64,000 nt of DNA from Amylostereum areolatum. Its lineage: Eukaryota; Basidiomycota; Agaricomycetes; Russulales; Stereaceae. The notes beneath the pieces were generated by a model, which was not told the origin of the DNA, did no database searches, and was given only the letters and a program-made list of their open reading frames with translations. The position numbers were made by a program, and so were the translations under genes. The DNA lies in NCBI GenBank assembly GCA_012932865.1, contig SAXG01000029.1, forward strand, positions 186,001 through 250,000, in the 5' to 3' direction. Positions 1 to 11,314 of the stretch are shown piece after piece (positions within the stretch are counted from its first letter, which is position 1; each line of letters starts with the position of its first letter).

Positions 1-1626
1 GGTTTTCTTTGAATACCAAATCCTTTTTACAGAGAGTTGTGATTGATGCCGGCTATGTATAATGAGGGACTTCTTCAGTAACAGATTCTATTGTTAAATT
101 TGATAGTTAAAGTCATGTATTTTCAAGTGTGTTATGAATTATAAAGACTTATGAGTATATGAAAAATGTGGTGATAGCCATCTCATGCCACACATAGTGG
201 AGATAAGCCTCACTGGCATGTCCACTCCACTAACATGTTAGAAAATACACATGTACAACTTAACAATGAGAAAGACTCTAGTCTCGGTCTTAATTCATTT
301 GTTGGACAAGTTTGTTGATGTTCTCCTCACAGTTCCCAAAAGTTGCATCCCTTAATGTAGTGCTTGAACCTACAGATTCTCTAGCTGCTAGCGAGGTTAG
401 AAAGCCTAAATGGCCAGAGGAAGTTGGATGCCTATGATTTATATCATAGTTCAGAAACGAGAATAGACAAGATCATAGGTCACAAACCTGCTTAAATCTG
501 GGGACAATGTGAAGATCTTATTTATAGATGAGATTCTTGATGGAGAAAATTTTGTGCTTGCTAAGGGATATTTTAACAAGTGAGCTGTTAGAAAGGGGGG
601 GGCACTACATGTTGACCCTGTTATTTTGGTGCACTTATCCACACTTGTAGATAAGTTTGCAAACAGGCTTCAGATTAGGTTTACTGTGATATGGCAAGCA
701 AAAAGGTTACACTGTGAGGGAGAATAGAAGATTATCTTGCCTGCCAAGGTACTTCATCAGCAATCTAACATATTGAGTTGACACTAGAGACAAGGGATCC
801 TCATTTTTGTGATCACATGCTAATTCTATGCTAATCTCCTCTTTTCAATATCTGTGATTGACATGAGATCAGAATGTGTTCACAGGATACGGTATTCCTT
901 GTCTCTAGTATAAGTAGTGTTGCTGAAGTTCACTTCATCAGCAATTTAACACAATTTGTTGGGGTTTGTTTAAGCCTATTCAGATGTTGGTGAGCTGCCG
1001 AAACACCCGGAACAACTCAACCTACCAACCTTCTCCCAGGGTATGTCCTATTGGGGGGTTGGGCCAACCCATAGCCAACTCAAGCCTAACTAGACCCCAG
1101 CTAAACTCCAACCCAATGAACTGTCATCCAACTCTTCCACAATAGGGGGATTCCCAGTAGCGCTGAACGAGCAAATTATTGCTCTGATGAACGGCCAGAT
1201 GAATCCACTCAGCTTGGCTTGTGATCGCTGAACTGGCTACCTTGCCGCATCTCCGGATGGGAAATTTCAAACCCCGCTATCTGTGCCTTCTGTGTACCAC
1301 TGCAGCCTGCAATGATTATAGTGTATTTTTTTCCCTTTCTCTTTCTACCCCCACCATCATACCATGTCAGACGGAGCAGCAACAGCTCTCCAATGGGATT
1401 ATATAGGTTTATTTAGCCCAGTTCATTGCAGAGACAGAGGCAGCGTGCGACAATGGCTCTGATGATGTCATTGAGTCTTTGACGTCATCGGGTACTACTG
1501 AGCAGGCATCCACGTCCACTTCCTCCTCCTCCTACTCCAGTCAAAATACGGGCTTCAAGAACCCTGGCTTCATCCACATTCTTGAGGCATTTGGACTTCA
1601 AAGCGGAGGACAAAGGAGAGTGCGGT
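1..1626. other. Left flank, no gene recognised
   Basis: No reading frame here could be tied to a known family. The stretch from about 1410 to 1620 reads open on the plus strand with an acidic, Ser/Thr-rich composition and runs into the LTR that starts at 1627, so it may be the remains of an exon cut by the insertion. A small palindromic repeat at 755-927 is listed separately. Confidence 0.4.
755..927. repeat. Small MITE-like inverted repeat
   Basis: Both ends start with CAGCAA when read inward, and both then carry a CACTAGAGACAAGG or ACTAGAGACAAGG block in inverted orientation (around 782 and 897). A direct copy of the outer end (cttcatcagcaaty) occurs again at 934, just outside the right end. 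Arms of about 45 bp are imperfect and no clean target duplication was found, so the superfamily is undetermined. Confidence 0.35.
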
Positions 1627-2051
1627 TGTCACGGATCACTCCATTTCTCTCTTCATTTGCAGACCTCGTACACGCGACGTGTCACGGCACATGACTTTCC
1701 TTCGCATCACATGCTCCAATGACGTCATTGCCCGGACTTCCAAGTGGGGTTCCGCATTCTTATCTATGACATCATTGCTCCGGACCTTCGTCCTCCGCCC
1801 CATGACTCCTTTCTTATTGTCTTCCCCCGCTCGCACCACTATCATATCACATCACACCATTGCTCCCACCCATATATAAGGACAGTGTTTCTCTCCTCTT
1901 TTACCCAGACTGTCCATCTCGTCATACGGTACTGTAGCTCGTGTTGCACTACCCTAGACCCCGGCACTCTCGAATCCATTTGTTCTCTCTTGCTCCTCCC
2001 ATCGTCACGACTTAGGTGGTTCCATTGGTCTCATAAACTGCATTTCTGACA
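1627..2051 (+). repeat. 5' LTR of A1
   Basis: It starts TGTCACGG and ends TTTCTGACA, with the usual TG...CA termini, 425 bp. A TATATAA box lies at 1873-1879. It aligns along its length with the LTR at 49360-49779 and with the truncated one at 8297-8546. Confidence 0.93.
1873..1916 (+). promoter_or_regulatory. LTR TATA box and inferred transcript 5' end
   Basis: TATATAA at 1873-1879 is followed 27 nt later by AGACTGTCCA (1907-1916). This decamer is the exact reverse complement of the primer-binding site at 2054-2063. The spacing fits RNA polymerase II initiation about 30 nt downstream of TATA, so the RNA probably begins at or next to this decamer. Confidence 0.7.
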
Positions 2052-2053
2052 CC

Positions 2054-2063
2054 TGGACAGTCT
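2054..2063 (+). other. Self-priming primer-binding site, A1
   Basis: TGGACAGTCT begins 2 nt after the 5' LTR and is the perfect complement of AGACTGTCCA at 1907-1916. In Tf1 of fission yeast the first 11 nt of the transcript fold back on the PBS and are cleaved to prime cDNA synthesis. The same geometry here implies self-priming rather than tRNA priming. Confidence 0.7.
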
Positions 2064-2123
2064 ACCCCTACGCCTACCTCGCACCTCTCTCCCCATCTAC
2101 CCCTGCCATCTCTACGACATTAA

Positions 2124-2669
2124 AACCCCTACACCACGGATCTCCCAAACGCACCGGTCTTCCTCCCGATTGACGGTAAACCAATCACCCCCCAAGACGA
2201 CGCACCTCTACCCTACCCCTGGTCCGACGCTGTCACCGTCAACTGCCTCGTCCCCGTCCAGAACCTCTGCAAGAAAGACCCGTGGACTGCACACGGTCTC
2301 AGCTTCCGCATCTTTGAGTGGAGGTGGCATAAGGATCACGGTACGGTTGTCCTCGCCCTTTACACCTGGATCACTACATGCATCAACGTAGATCTCGAAC
2401 GCCTCGAGTTTACCCTCCACGCCCCCACCTACCACACCTACCTCATCCAGAACGCTCCCAACCCGATCCTCAAGACAAGCTTCACCACCATCTCCCAGTT
2501 TAATCGCTGGACCCCTGAATCTACCCCGCCACCAGTTCTCCGTCCCACCATCAAGGGTAGGACCCTTCGTCGCCACCACCATGAACACAAGATCTGCCAG
2601 GCAGTAAAAGCCGGCAACCTCACCCAGAAACTCCTCGGTCGTCACCCCGTCGCGGACGACTTCTTCTAG
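2124..2669 (+). CDS. orf0 of A1, upstream of gag, unknown function
   Basis: A frame open from about 2124 to the TAG at 2667-2669. Its translation is collinear with A2 43111-43719, with conserved blocks such as the Trp-rich FEWRWHKDHGT stretch and the C-terminal DFF before the stop. Conservation of the frame and of the stop in two diverged copies suggests it was translated. No AUG precedes it in frame, so initiation would need splicing, a non-AUG codon or read-through from upstream. No domain was recognised. In A1 it is 1 nt out of frame with gag. Confidence 0.5.
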   Translation, partial: NPYTTDLPNAPVFLPIDGKPITPQDDAPLPYPWSDAVTVNCLVPVQNLCKKDPWTAHGLSFRIFEWRWHKDHGTVVLALYTWITTCINVDLERLEFTLHAPTYHTYLIQNAPNPILKTSFTTISQFNRWTPESTPPPVLRPTIKGRTLRRHHHEHKICQAVKAGNLTQKLLGRHPVADDFF

Positions 2670-3249
2670 AACCATCGCTTCCCAAACCTTCACCCATCCC
2701 CCCACCCCCGCATTTCCCCCGGGTATCTTCCGTGACTATTGTCCGTACGAGTACTCCGTCCTCACCTCCCTAGACACTAAGAGACCGGTACATTGGGCCC
2801 ACAACCCTCCCGAAGAAAGCAGACAAGACTGGTACTTTCAAGGAGGCAACTATCTCACAGACGAAGACTTCAATCTCGCAACCGACATCCTTACCGCCTT
2901 CCTCGACCCACCCGCATCCTCTTCCCCACCGCCCCACCGATCCACTGTCCTCTCCTCCCCCAGGGGATTCAAGTTCGACAGTGTCACCAAGAAGTGGTAC
3001 GTGTATCGACGAAACCGGCAAGGAACACCAGGGCGCACAGTAGTTGAGTGGCAGCCCTCTAGTACAAACCCTGTTCAGGATCTCTGGTTTTGGAGACACA
3101 ACCAGGAACTTGTCACACCCCTCAACTTCCAAGTTGCACGTGAAGTCCAAATCGAGCTTGACGAAGCTGAAGAATATCGTAAGGAACTCCGATGCCAACA
3201 AGAAGCAGCCTTCACCCGATCCCTCGACGTCGCCCTCCCCGCTGACAAA

Positions 3250-4275
3250 ATGCCCAATGAAGAAACCAAACCCTCGACCGCCTCCAAGCGTGAGCTCGGC
3301 CCCAAGCCGAAGCCCTTCAAGGGCGATAGACGCGACACCCTCCGATTCGCCCTAGAGCTCCGCATGTTCCTTCGTGTTAACAAAGATGTTTACACTACAG
3401 ATGATGCCAAGATGATGCTCCTCCTCAGCCTGATGGAGGGAGACACAGCAAACTCCTGGGCCACGCACCGCCGCATGGAGCTCTTTGCCGACGAGGACAA
3501 GAAGGAAGAAGCCGAGGACTCCGGCGAAACACCCCCAAAGCTCCACTACAGCACCTACAAGGAGCTTTCGGATAGGTTTGGTCGGGACTTCGTACCCATT
3601 GAACCGAAGATGGAGGCCCAGCGTAAGATCAACGAGCTCACAGTGACTACTCGGGACGTCACTGACTTCATCACCGAGTTTGAACTGCTGGCGACTATGA
3701 CGGAATACGACGAGGAAGCGCTGATCCACTTCTTCAAGAAAGGACTGCAGCAAGAACTCGGCAAGCAGGTGGCCCGGTTGTACCCATTCCCCACTGACCT
3801 CGCGGAGTGGAAGGAGCGCGCCCGCCACATCAACCACCAATGGCTCGAAGAGAACCCGGAGAGGAAGAGTAGTCAGTCCAAGGGGGCTGTCGCGCTCACC
3901 TCGAACAGTTCGGCCAACGACTCCTCGTCACGTCGAGTCGGCGCCTTCACCAACACCTCGACCCGCCCTGCAAAGCTGACAGATGACGAGCGCGCAAAGA
4001 TGATGCGTGAGGGCAGGTGCTTCATGTGTCGATAGGCTGGTCACGTCTCCCGCGACTGCCCCAACCGCGACTCGAGTGCGCGACGGGTGGGCGCAGTGGA
4101 GACTGGATCTAAGGCCCCTCCATCAACGAGCACAGCTCCACCCACCGCGAAAGCAGCTCCTGACCCGTCCAAAACCATCGCGGCGATCACTCGCCAGCTA
4201 AAGGATCTGGACGCGGAAGGCAAGGAGCAGGCAGTAGCGCTGTTGAAGGACATCCTGGAATCGCAGGATTTTTGA
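3250..4275 (+). pseudogene. gag of A1 (nonsense in zinc knuckle)
   Basis: Capsid/nucleocapsid polyprotein. The frame is open from about 2701, and the first good AUG is at 3250, matching the AUG of the intact A2 gag. A retrotransposon-gag helical region (roughly residues 30-190) is followed by a Ser-rich linker and a CCHC knuckle. The knuckle is interrupted: after CFMCR a TAG (4033-4035) replaces the CAA found in A2. The frame then runs on to TGA at 4273-4275, ending in SQDF. Pol continues in the -1 frame. Confidence 0.85.
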
Positions 4276-7200
4276 AACGCCCCCCAGTCGTGTCGTCTGG
4301 TGGAGGCAAAGGACTTTTGGTATCATTGTCAAATCGTTTTGCTGTGTTATCATCCATGCATACCTGTGAGCAATCGTATCCCTCGTGTTTGTATCTGTCT
4401 ACCGTCACCAAGAACAGGCAAATGCCATCGATCACGCTCCAGGTCAAGCTGATCGGACAAGTTACCAAAAGAGAAATCAACGCAGACGCACTGCTTGATA
4501 GCGGTGCAGAACGAATTATCCTGAACCGAAGCTTTGTTGAACGCAAAAAGCTTACCACAAGAAGACTAGAAAACCCGTTCCCCTTGCGTAATGTGGACGG
4601 CACCGAGAACATCATGGGCTGGGTACGCGACACAATGACCCAGCAGATCCGGATATACTCGCAAGATTCAAAGGCATACCATGAGGAAGAAGCTGAGTTC
4701 TTCATCACCGACATCGGCGATCATGATATGATCCTTGGAACAGACTGGCTCGATGAGCACAATCCCACCATAGACTGGCAACAGGATCGTGTTGACATGC
4801 TCCGCTGCCCTCCCTCATGCACTCTGTCCGAACCTCCTGTGACAAACCTCGCAACCAAGCCACGGAAACCATCATCGGCCCAATCACAGCATAAGGTCAA
4901 AGCAGGTAAAACCCCGAGGACACCTCTCGTTCTGGACGATCCCTTCCCAGAGCCAACATATGTCTCCTGGACCCCAGTCCCCACTTATGTCATTCCTGCA
5001 TGCAGAGTCAAAGGTGTTCACGTTCGTATGGTCCATCGCTCCCCTCTACCTGCACAACTCTTCATTGAAGATGACGACAAGTGGCCCATGGTATTCCGAG
5101 ACTGGGAGATCAATGGACTACACCACGCTGGAATCCTCCCTGAAATTGATGGTCCTAATCCAGATGCAGTACCCATCCGTGCGGGCTTTACAAAAGTGCA
5201 GGAGCTTGCAGAGCATTCAAAAGAGAATGCACGCCCGCAAACCTTCGACAACTTAGTCCCCCCTCCCTACCGCGACTTGGCGCCTGTATTTGACAAGAAA
5301 ACCTCCGAGCGACTTCCTGACCAACGACCATGGGACCATGTTATCGACATGAAAGACAGCTTTGAACCCAAACCATGCAAAATCTACCCCCTCTCACCTT
5401 CCGAGCAGATCGAACTCGACACCTCCCTCAACGACCACCTGAAGAAGGGCTATATCCGCCCATCGAAGTCACCTCAGGCGAGTCCGTTCTTCTTTGTGAA
5501 GAAAAAGGATGGAAAGCTGTGTCCTGTACAGGACTATCGAGAATTAAACAAGGGCACTGTCAAGAATGAATACCCCTTGCCACTGATCTCTGAAATTGTC
5601 GACCGTCTCAAAGGTGCAAAGATCTTCTCAAAGATGGATGTTCGCTGGGGCTGGAACAATGTCTGCATCAAGGAAGGCGACGAGTAGAAGGCTGCATTCA
5701 AGACGAATCACGGTCTCTTTGAACCTACGGTGATGTTTTTCGGACTTATGAACTCCCCTGCGACGTTTCAGGCAATGATGAATGAACTGTTCAAGGATCT
5801 CATCGACTCAGGCAAGGTCATTATCTACATGGATGACATCTTGGTGTTCACTCGCACTATGGATGAACACCGTGCTATAGTGCGGCAGGTTCTGCAATGT
5901 TTGCAAGACAACAACCTCTTCCTCAAACCGGAGAAATGCGTCTTTGAGCAAGACTGAGTTGAATACCTTGGACTCATCATCTCGCACGACAAGATCACTA
6001 TAGACCCCATCAAGGTAGCGGGTATTCAGGACTGGCCGACACCACGAATGGTCAAAGACATGCAATCCTTCCTCGGATTTGGCAACTTCTACCGACGTTT
6101 CATCAAGGACTTCTCCAAGGTTGCACAACCCCTATTTGACCTGACAAAGAAGGACTGCACATGGGACTGGTCGACGGACTGCCAAACTGCGTTTGACGCA
6201 CTGAAAGCTGCATTTACTTCCTCCCCCGTCTTGGTCATGCCTGACCCAAAGAAGCCTTACCTCGTTGAAGTTGACGCCTCGGACTTTGCTACTGGAGGTA
6301 TACTCTTGCAGAAAGGCGACGACGGCCACTGGCATCCAGTGGCATATCTGTCCAAGGCCCTATTGTAACCGGAACACAACTACGACATCTACGACAAGGA
6401 GCTACTTGCAATCATCCATGCACTCGAAGCCTGGCACCACTACCTCGAAGGCGCCCCCAACATCGTCGAAATCTGGACAGATCACAAGAACCTGGAGCAC
6501 TTCAAGATGGCACAGAAGCTGAGCCACCGGCAGGCACGTTGGGCTCTATTCCTCACTTGATTTGACTTCTCGCTCATTCATAAACCAGAAGTATCCCACC
6601 GCCCAGACCCAATGTCTCGATGACCCAATCACAAGGATGGTGTTGAAAACGACAACAAGGAGCACATCTTGCTTGACCCCAAGTACTTCCAGGTACGCGC
6701 AACAAGGCCAGGAGCAGTAACCTCCCTTGGCGATGTCAAACTCCGATGACGTATCTGCGACTGCAAAACCAAGGACATTGAGGTTGTTCAAGCCCTGGAC
6801 GCCATCTTACGAAACGGACCACGTACGCTCGTCAAGAATCTCCAGGAATGGAACTACAAAGAAGGCCTAGTCTTGTTCAGGGGGAAGGTATATGTCCCTG
6901 CAGATGACGAGTTGCGACACGACATTGTCAAAATGTACCATGAATCGCCCCTGGCTGGACACCCTGGTCATTTTAAGACCTACAAACTTGTGAGTCGCGA
7001 ATACTGGTGGCCCGGCATGTCTGTCTTTGTCCGCGACTTCGTAGCAGGATGCGCAACCTGTCAGTTGACAAAGACACAGAGCAGCCGACCCCACATTGAC
7101 ATGATCCCGAACAAGGTACCCGATCGACCATTCGGCATCATCTCCACCGACTTCATTGTCAAACTCCCTGACTGCGAAGGCTATAACACCGTCAATGTTG

Positions 7201-8296
7201 TAGTTGATTGCCTCACCAAGATGTTGGTTACCACCCCATGCATGACAAAGATCACCAGTGATGGCACGGCCGACATCCTCTTCGACAAGGTATATCGACA
7301 CTACGGCTTAGCAGACAAGATTATCTCAGATTGTGGACCCCAATTCGCTGGACAGGTGATGCGTACACTCAATGAGAAGCTCGGGATCAAGTCCGCTCTC
7401 AGCACGGCGTATCACCCCCAGACAGATGGCCAGACTGAACGTGAAAACCAGAACCTCGAACAGTTCCTGCGAGTATTCTGCAACTACCGACAAGATGACT
7501 GGGTGAAGTGGTTGCCCTTCTTCGAGTTTTCTCACAACTCTCGCACCCATGCAGCTACTGGAAGAGCTCCCTTTGAAGTCCTCTATGGTTTCCTCCTGAA
7601 GATGTACCCATCTGTAAACCCGTCCTCAAAGGTTCCTGCAGTCGAAGAACGCCTCCGTCAACTCGAAGAAGTCTGACAGGAGATCAAGGCCAGCCTCGCC
7701 CTCGCATCAGACTTGATGAAGCACTACAATGGCGACACGGTCAGCAAATCAACGCAGTTTGCCGTCGGAGACAAAGTATGGCTAGAAGGCAAGAATCTGA
7801 AGACGACGAGACCAAAAGCTAAGCTCGCCGCCAAACGATTTGGACCCTTCGAAATCATTGATGTCATCAGCCCAGTCAACTACCGCTTGAAGCTGCCGAA
7901 GACGTGGCGAATCCATCCAGTCTTCCATGCCTCGTTGCTCACCGCGTACAAGGAGACAGCTGCTCACGGGCCAAATTATGAACAGCCGCCACCAGACCTC
8001 ATTGACGATGAAGAAGAATACGATATTGAAGACATTGTCGACTCTAAGCCAACTCGTAACAAGAAAGGTATTCAGTACCTCGTCAAGTGGGCCGGCTATC
8101 CCGACTCCGAAAACACCTGGCTCCCGCGTTTGTCGCTCTCAAAGGTTACCGACATGATTGACGCCTTCCACAAGCGCCATCCAAATGTGCCCCGCCCTGT
8201 GCATTCCCTTGGCATCTCCTTCGACGATTTTCTCGCATCCACCCTTGCAGATGACATGGCGCTCCAGGCGAAAGCACGTCTTAAAGGGGGGGGTAA
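4276..8296 (+). pseudogene. pol of A1 (seven in-frame stops)
   Basis: One frame carries an aspartic protease (ALLDSGAE near 4490), RT with YMDD near 5830, RNase H, an integrase zinc-binding and DDE core with the QTDGQTER block near 7420, and a chromodomain near 8010-8150. Stops lie at 5685, 5955, 6366, 6558, 6621, 6747 and 7674. Against A2, those at 6558, 6621, 6747 and 7674 are CGA to TGA, and 5685 is TGG to TAG. No frameshift was found, so inactivation was by point changes, mostly transitions. The catalytic residues inspected are present. Confidence 0.9.
8285..8296 (+). other. Polypurine tract of A1
   Basis: A run of eight G preceded by AAA sits directly before the 3' LTR (which starts at 8297), as needed for plus-strand priming. 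A2 has the same tract with seven G at 49348-49356. Confidence 0.75.
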
Positions 8297-8546
8297 TGTC
8301 ACGGATCGCTCCATTTCTCTCTTCATTTGCAGACCTTGTACACGCGACGTGTCACGGCACATGACTTTCCTTCGCATCACATGCTCCAACGACGTCATTG
8401 CCCGGACTTCCGAACGGGGTTCCGCATTCTTATCTATGACATCACTGCTCCGGACTTCCGTCCTCCGCCCCATGACTCCTTTCTTATTGTTCCCCCCGCT
8501 CGCACCACTATCGCATCACATCGCATCATCGTTCCCACTTGTATAC
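8297..8546 (+). repeat. Truncated 3' LTR of A1
   Basis: It matches the first 250 bp of the family A LTR and stops inside the TATA region (ends ...cttgtata). The sequence then changes to the R1 module. The next LTR bases (taaggacag...) are found at 15967. Confidence 0.85.
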
Positions 8547-9057
8547 TTGGTGGGGAGTGGGCCATTGCGAGCATGGCAGTACGATTCCTCACATTTTTAG
8601 GTCCTGAGGTCAAATTTTTTAAACCCTGGTGTTCAAGTCTTTTGTAGGCAGAGTCCAAATTCTTTCAACCTGGGTGTTCACATTTTTGTAGGCAGGGTTC
8701 AACACTCATGCCATTTCTATTGGGTGTGGGAACACACAAGTGCAGGGCTGTGGGAGCGTGCAAGCGCTCACACCATTTGTGTTGAGTGTAGGAGCGCGCG
8801 AGCGCTCACACCATTTTGTGCTGGGCTGTAGGAGCGCGTAAGCGCTCACACTCTTTGTGTTGAGTGTGGGAGCGCGCGAGCGCTCACACCATTTTGTGCT
8901 GGGCTGTGGGAGTGCGCAAGCGCTCACACCATTTGTGTTGAGTGTGGGAGCGCGCAAGCGCTCACACCATTTTGTGCTGGGCTGTGGGAGCGCGTAAGCG
9001 CTCACACCATTTGTGTTGAGTGTGGGAGCACGCAACCGCTCATGCAGTTTTATATTT
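8547..9057 (+). repeat. R1 module with two-variant minisatellite
   Basis: Begins CTTGGTGGGGAGTGGG. Its first ~210 bp recur in reverse orientation at 24690-24898, where the same terminal bases again abut TAT. From about 8746 to 9040 there are about seven monomers of 38-40 bp. They alternate between a version with CCATTTGTGTTGAGTGTGGG and one with CCATTTTGTGCTGGGCTGTG, giving a dimer of about 78 bp. Each monomer contains a short palindromic GCGC/GCGCTC core. It looks like the end of a larger mobile element, type unresolved. Confidence 0.6.
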
Positions 9058-9662
9058 TCCAATTGGTCATCACATGACTGACAGCAGAAATGATGTAGTT
9101 GACATCCGGTTAGCCTCGGTCCAGGCATTCGACACATGACCCTCTACCCACCATACACCCAGTTCTGAAGATCTGATTACTAAGAGTCGGAGATTAGGTG
9201 GAGAACGAAAGGGGGTCACTTTGTCAAACGCCTGGGCAGACTGGTCGTGGTTTTGGCAGGCCTGCCAAAGATATGGTTTGACTTAGCGAAATTTCGCTTC
9301 GCACGTCACCATCGGACTGCCGCCGCTTCCTCCTGGTTTCACTTCCTCTTTGCACACACTTTCACGGCTCAAGAACAAGTATTGGTGGCAAGCACATGAA
9401 AAACGGCCTGTGGGCAATGGGCTTGGAGGCACTGAAGGAAGAGGGGGCTCGTAACCACGCTGAAATGGAGAACGTGATGCTGTCGGGTACGTGTCCTTGT
9501 TTCCTCCGTCCTCGTCACCCATCCCAGCCCCTATACGTACCCAACATGATGATAGCCGCCCTCCATAAAACCACGGCCGTCTATTCTGCCCATCTCTGCA
9601 TCTCCACCATCATCTTCATTGATCCGCCCCCGCCCCTGCTCCCGCCAACAACAACAATAACA
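9058..9662. other. Between R1 and hydrolase pseudogene
   Basis: No gene recognised. The last ~120 bp before 9663 are C- and A-rich and include an AACAACAATAACA leader just before the ATG, which is typical of a 5' UTR. Confidence 0.35.
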
Positions 9663-10140
9663 ATGTCCTTCGTCACCTTCGAACACATCCAAGCCAATGG
9701 CGTAGACGTCTTCTACTGCGCAGCGGGAAAGCCCTCGTTCTCGATGCTCCTCCTCCTGCACCGCTTCCCCCTCTTCCTTCCAATTCCGCACAGACCGCAC
9801 CCTACTTCTGCTCCTTGCCGCTGACTACTGCATCATCGCGCCCTCCCCGCCCGGGTTCGGCTTCACGGAGGTTCCTGCCGAGCGCCAGTACGGCGTACAC
9901 GTTCGACGGCCTGTCGATGACCATTGAAGCCTTTGTTGATGCGCTCGGCCTGACCAAGTTCACGCCATATGTGTTCGACTACAGTGTAAGTCCTTCTTCC
10001 CGTCCACCCGCGCGAACCATTTTCTCACTTTTGCTTTGGCAGGTGCCCACCAGCCTGCGCATCGTGCTACGCCACCCCGACCATGTCACCGCCATCATCA
10101 CCTAAAACGGCAATGCCTGCGACGAAGGGCTGGCCTCGCC
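9663..10140 (+). pseudogene. Alpha/beta hydrolase, 5' part
   Basis: Resembles epoxide-hydrolase/haloalkane-dehalogenase-like alpha/beta hydrolases. From the ATG at 9663 the order is N-terminal strand, LLLLH-x-FP where family members have HGFP, a PPGFGFTEVPAERQYG block, FDGLSMTIEAFVDALGL, then VFDY at the nucleophile elbow and RIVLRHPDH. A normal intron lies at 9986-10042 (GTAAGT...GGCAG). Two frame changes (near 9775 and 9890) and the Gly-to-Arg change in the oxyanion motif show it is dead. The coding sequence stops at 10140, where a solo LTR is inserted, and resumes at 10625. Confidence 0.75.
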
Positions 10141-10624
10141 TGTCATGAACACCTCCTAAATATATACATCGGACCTACTTTTATTGTAGTTTACCATCAG
10201 ACCTTGCATCGGACTTCGCATCGGCTTTGCCTCGCATCCGGCCCTTCGGGCATACCGGTCTTCTCGGCTTCCTTGGTCACGGTCTAGACCTTGGAGTCAT
10301 ACTTACCCCGCCTCGTGTAGAGACCCACATCGTACTCCGTGCACAGTCCGTGCGCAGTCTGTAGTGACCCACTCCTACTCCGGCCTCATTTGTTCTTGTT
10401 TGGGTCCTTATCCTCATGTATATAAGGGCTAACTAATCTATGAGGAGAGGGTCATCTCGACCTTTTCTATTCTCCGGCTACCTGGGGTATCCTCCTAAGT
10501 ACTGTAGGGATAGATACACACTCTCGCTTATCACCCGCCCCCCTCGATCTCATCCTCATCTCCTCTCGCCTTGGACCTCGTCGCGACGTCCTGATCCTGC
10601 GCCGCAGGTAGACCGTTGCTGACA
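10141..10624 (+). repeat. Solo LTR (family E, related to C and D)
   Basis: It begins TGTCATGAAC and ends GTTGCTGACA, 484 bp, with TATATAAGGG near 10419 and an ATCTCGACCTT block downstream as in family D. A perfect 5-bp duplication TCGCC flanks it (10136-10140 and 10625-10629). Removing the LTR and one TCGCC restores the hydrolase frame across the join. This is a full insertion later reduced by LTR-LTR recombination. Confidence 0.9.
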
Positions 10625-10790
10625 TCGCCCTTCTGGGCGCCACTCCGCGCCTACTGGGCCCTGCCCGCCATCTTCACGCGACGACCCAGTGGCAGTACAC
10701 GGATGGCGTGCCGGCCGCGCTGCTCCCGTGTGTCGACCCTGCGGCCAACACACTCCTCATGCATCATGGCCTGCCCCAGCCAGTGCGAGG
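10625..10790 (+). pseudogene. Alpha/beta hydrolase, 3' part
   Basis: Continues the hydrolase directly after the duplicated TCGCC: SPFWAPLRAYW, then, after a frame change, WQYTDGV-P, as in the lid region of this family. Similarity fades after about 10730 and no proper C-terminus or catalytic His could be located, so the 3' end of the gene is missing or unrecognisable. Confidence 0.65.
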
Positions 10791-11314
10791 CGCAAAGGCG
10801 TACAAATGTTTGTGTATTCTACCAAGCTGGCATGCCGCAACAGGCCGTGTATTCTGTGCATGCAAATGGCGGTCACTCGAACAGCTTGAATACACCATCT
10901 CGCGCAAACAATATGCCTTTTTCTGGTCCCGGAGGTGGCTGAGGTGACAAGCAGGACCCAATTATCTCGGTTATTGTCTCATTTCGCTTTTTCCCCCCTT
11001 ACTTCTTTTTATTGTCACTTCCTTTATCACTATATAATTGAATGACACACACAATTAGAGAGACAGAGGTGATGAGCAATGAGAGGGAGGAAATCTCGTC
11101 GCGGCCAGCTGCCTCGCGAGAGCAAAATTTGGCTAAGTCAGATCATATCTTTGGCGGGCCTGCCAAAATGGCCACCAGTCAGCCCAGCCGTTTCTGAACG
11201 GAGGTTGCGGAGTTTGAAAGAAACAGCTGTGTCCGAGCCTACTGTTTTGAAGCCAACTCAGTTCAGTTTTTCTCAGACCGTTCAATTCATGGAATTCGTC
11301 TGTTTTAATTTAAT
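10791..11314. other. No gene recognised; dispersed 33-bp repeat
   Basis: This stretch holds no recognisable coding sequence. At 11208-11240 there is a 33-bp sequence (starts cggagtttgaa, ends gtgtccgagcct) that recurs at 58059-58091 with two mismatches, so it belongs to a dispersed repeat. Confidence 0.4.

Larger units (their letters stand above)
1627..8546 (+). mobile_element. Ty3/Gypsy chromovirus, family A copy 1 (A1)
   Basis: Order is 5' LTR, primer-binding site, an ORF upstream of gag (orf0), gag, pol with protease, reverse transcriptase, RNase H, integrase and chromodomain, a polypurine tract, then a 3' LTR truncated at 8546. All coding parts keep one frame but carry nonsense codons that copy A2 (32546-49779) lacks at the same sites. 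A1 is therefore a dead copy of a once-active Metaviridae-type element. The 5' flank is gcggt (1622-1626). The matching 3' flank is lost because the R1 module begins at 8547. Confidence 0.93.

Noticed and set aside
1627..2049. Short frames recurring in every family A LTR (about 60-100 codons, both strands)
   Set aside because: They are the same non-coding LTR sequence translated repeatedly, with no start context or conservation as protein.
8547..9057. R1 as a Tc1/mariner MITE inserted at TA
   Set aside because: Although both copies border TAT, no terminal inverted repeat or TA duplication could be shown, and only one end of R1 is defined.
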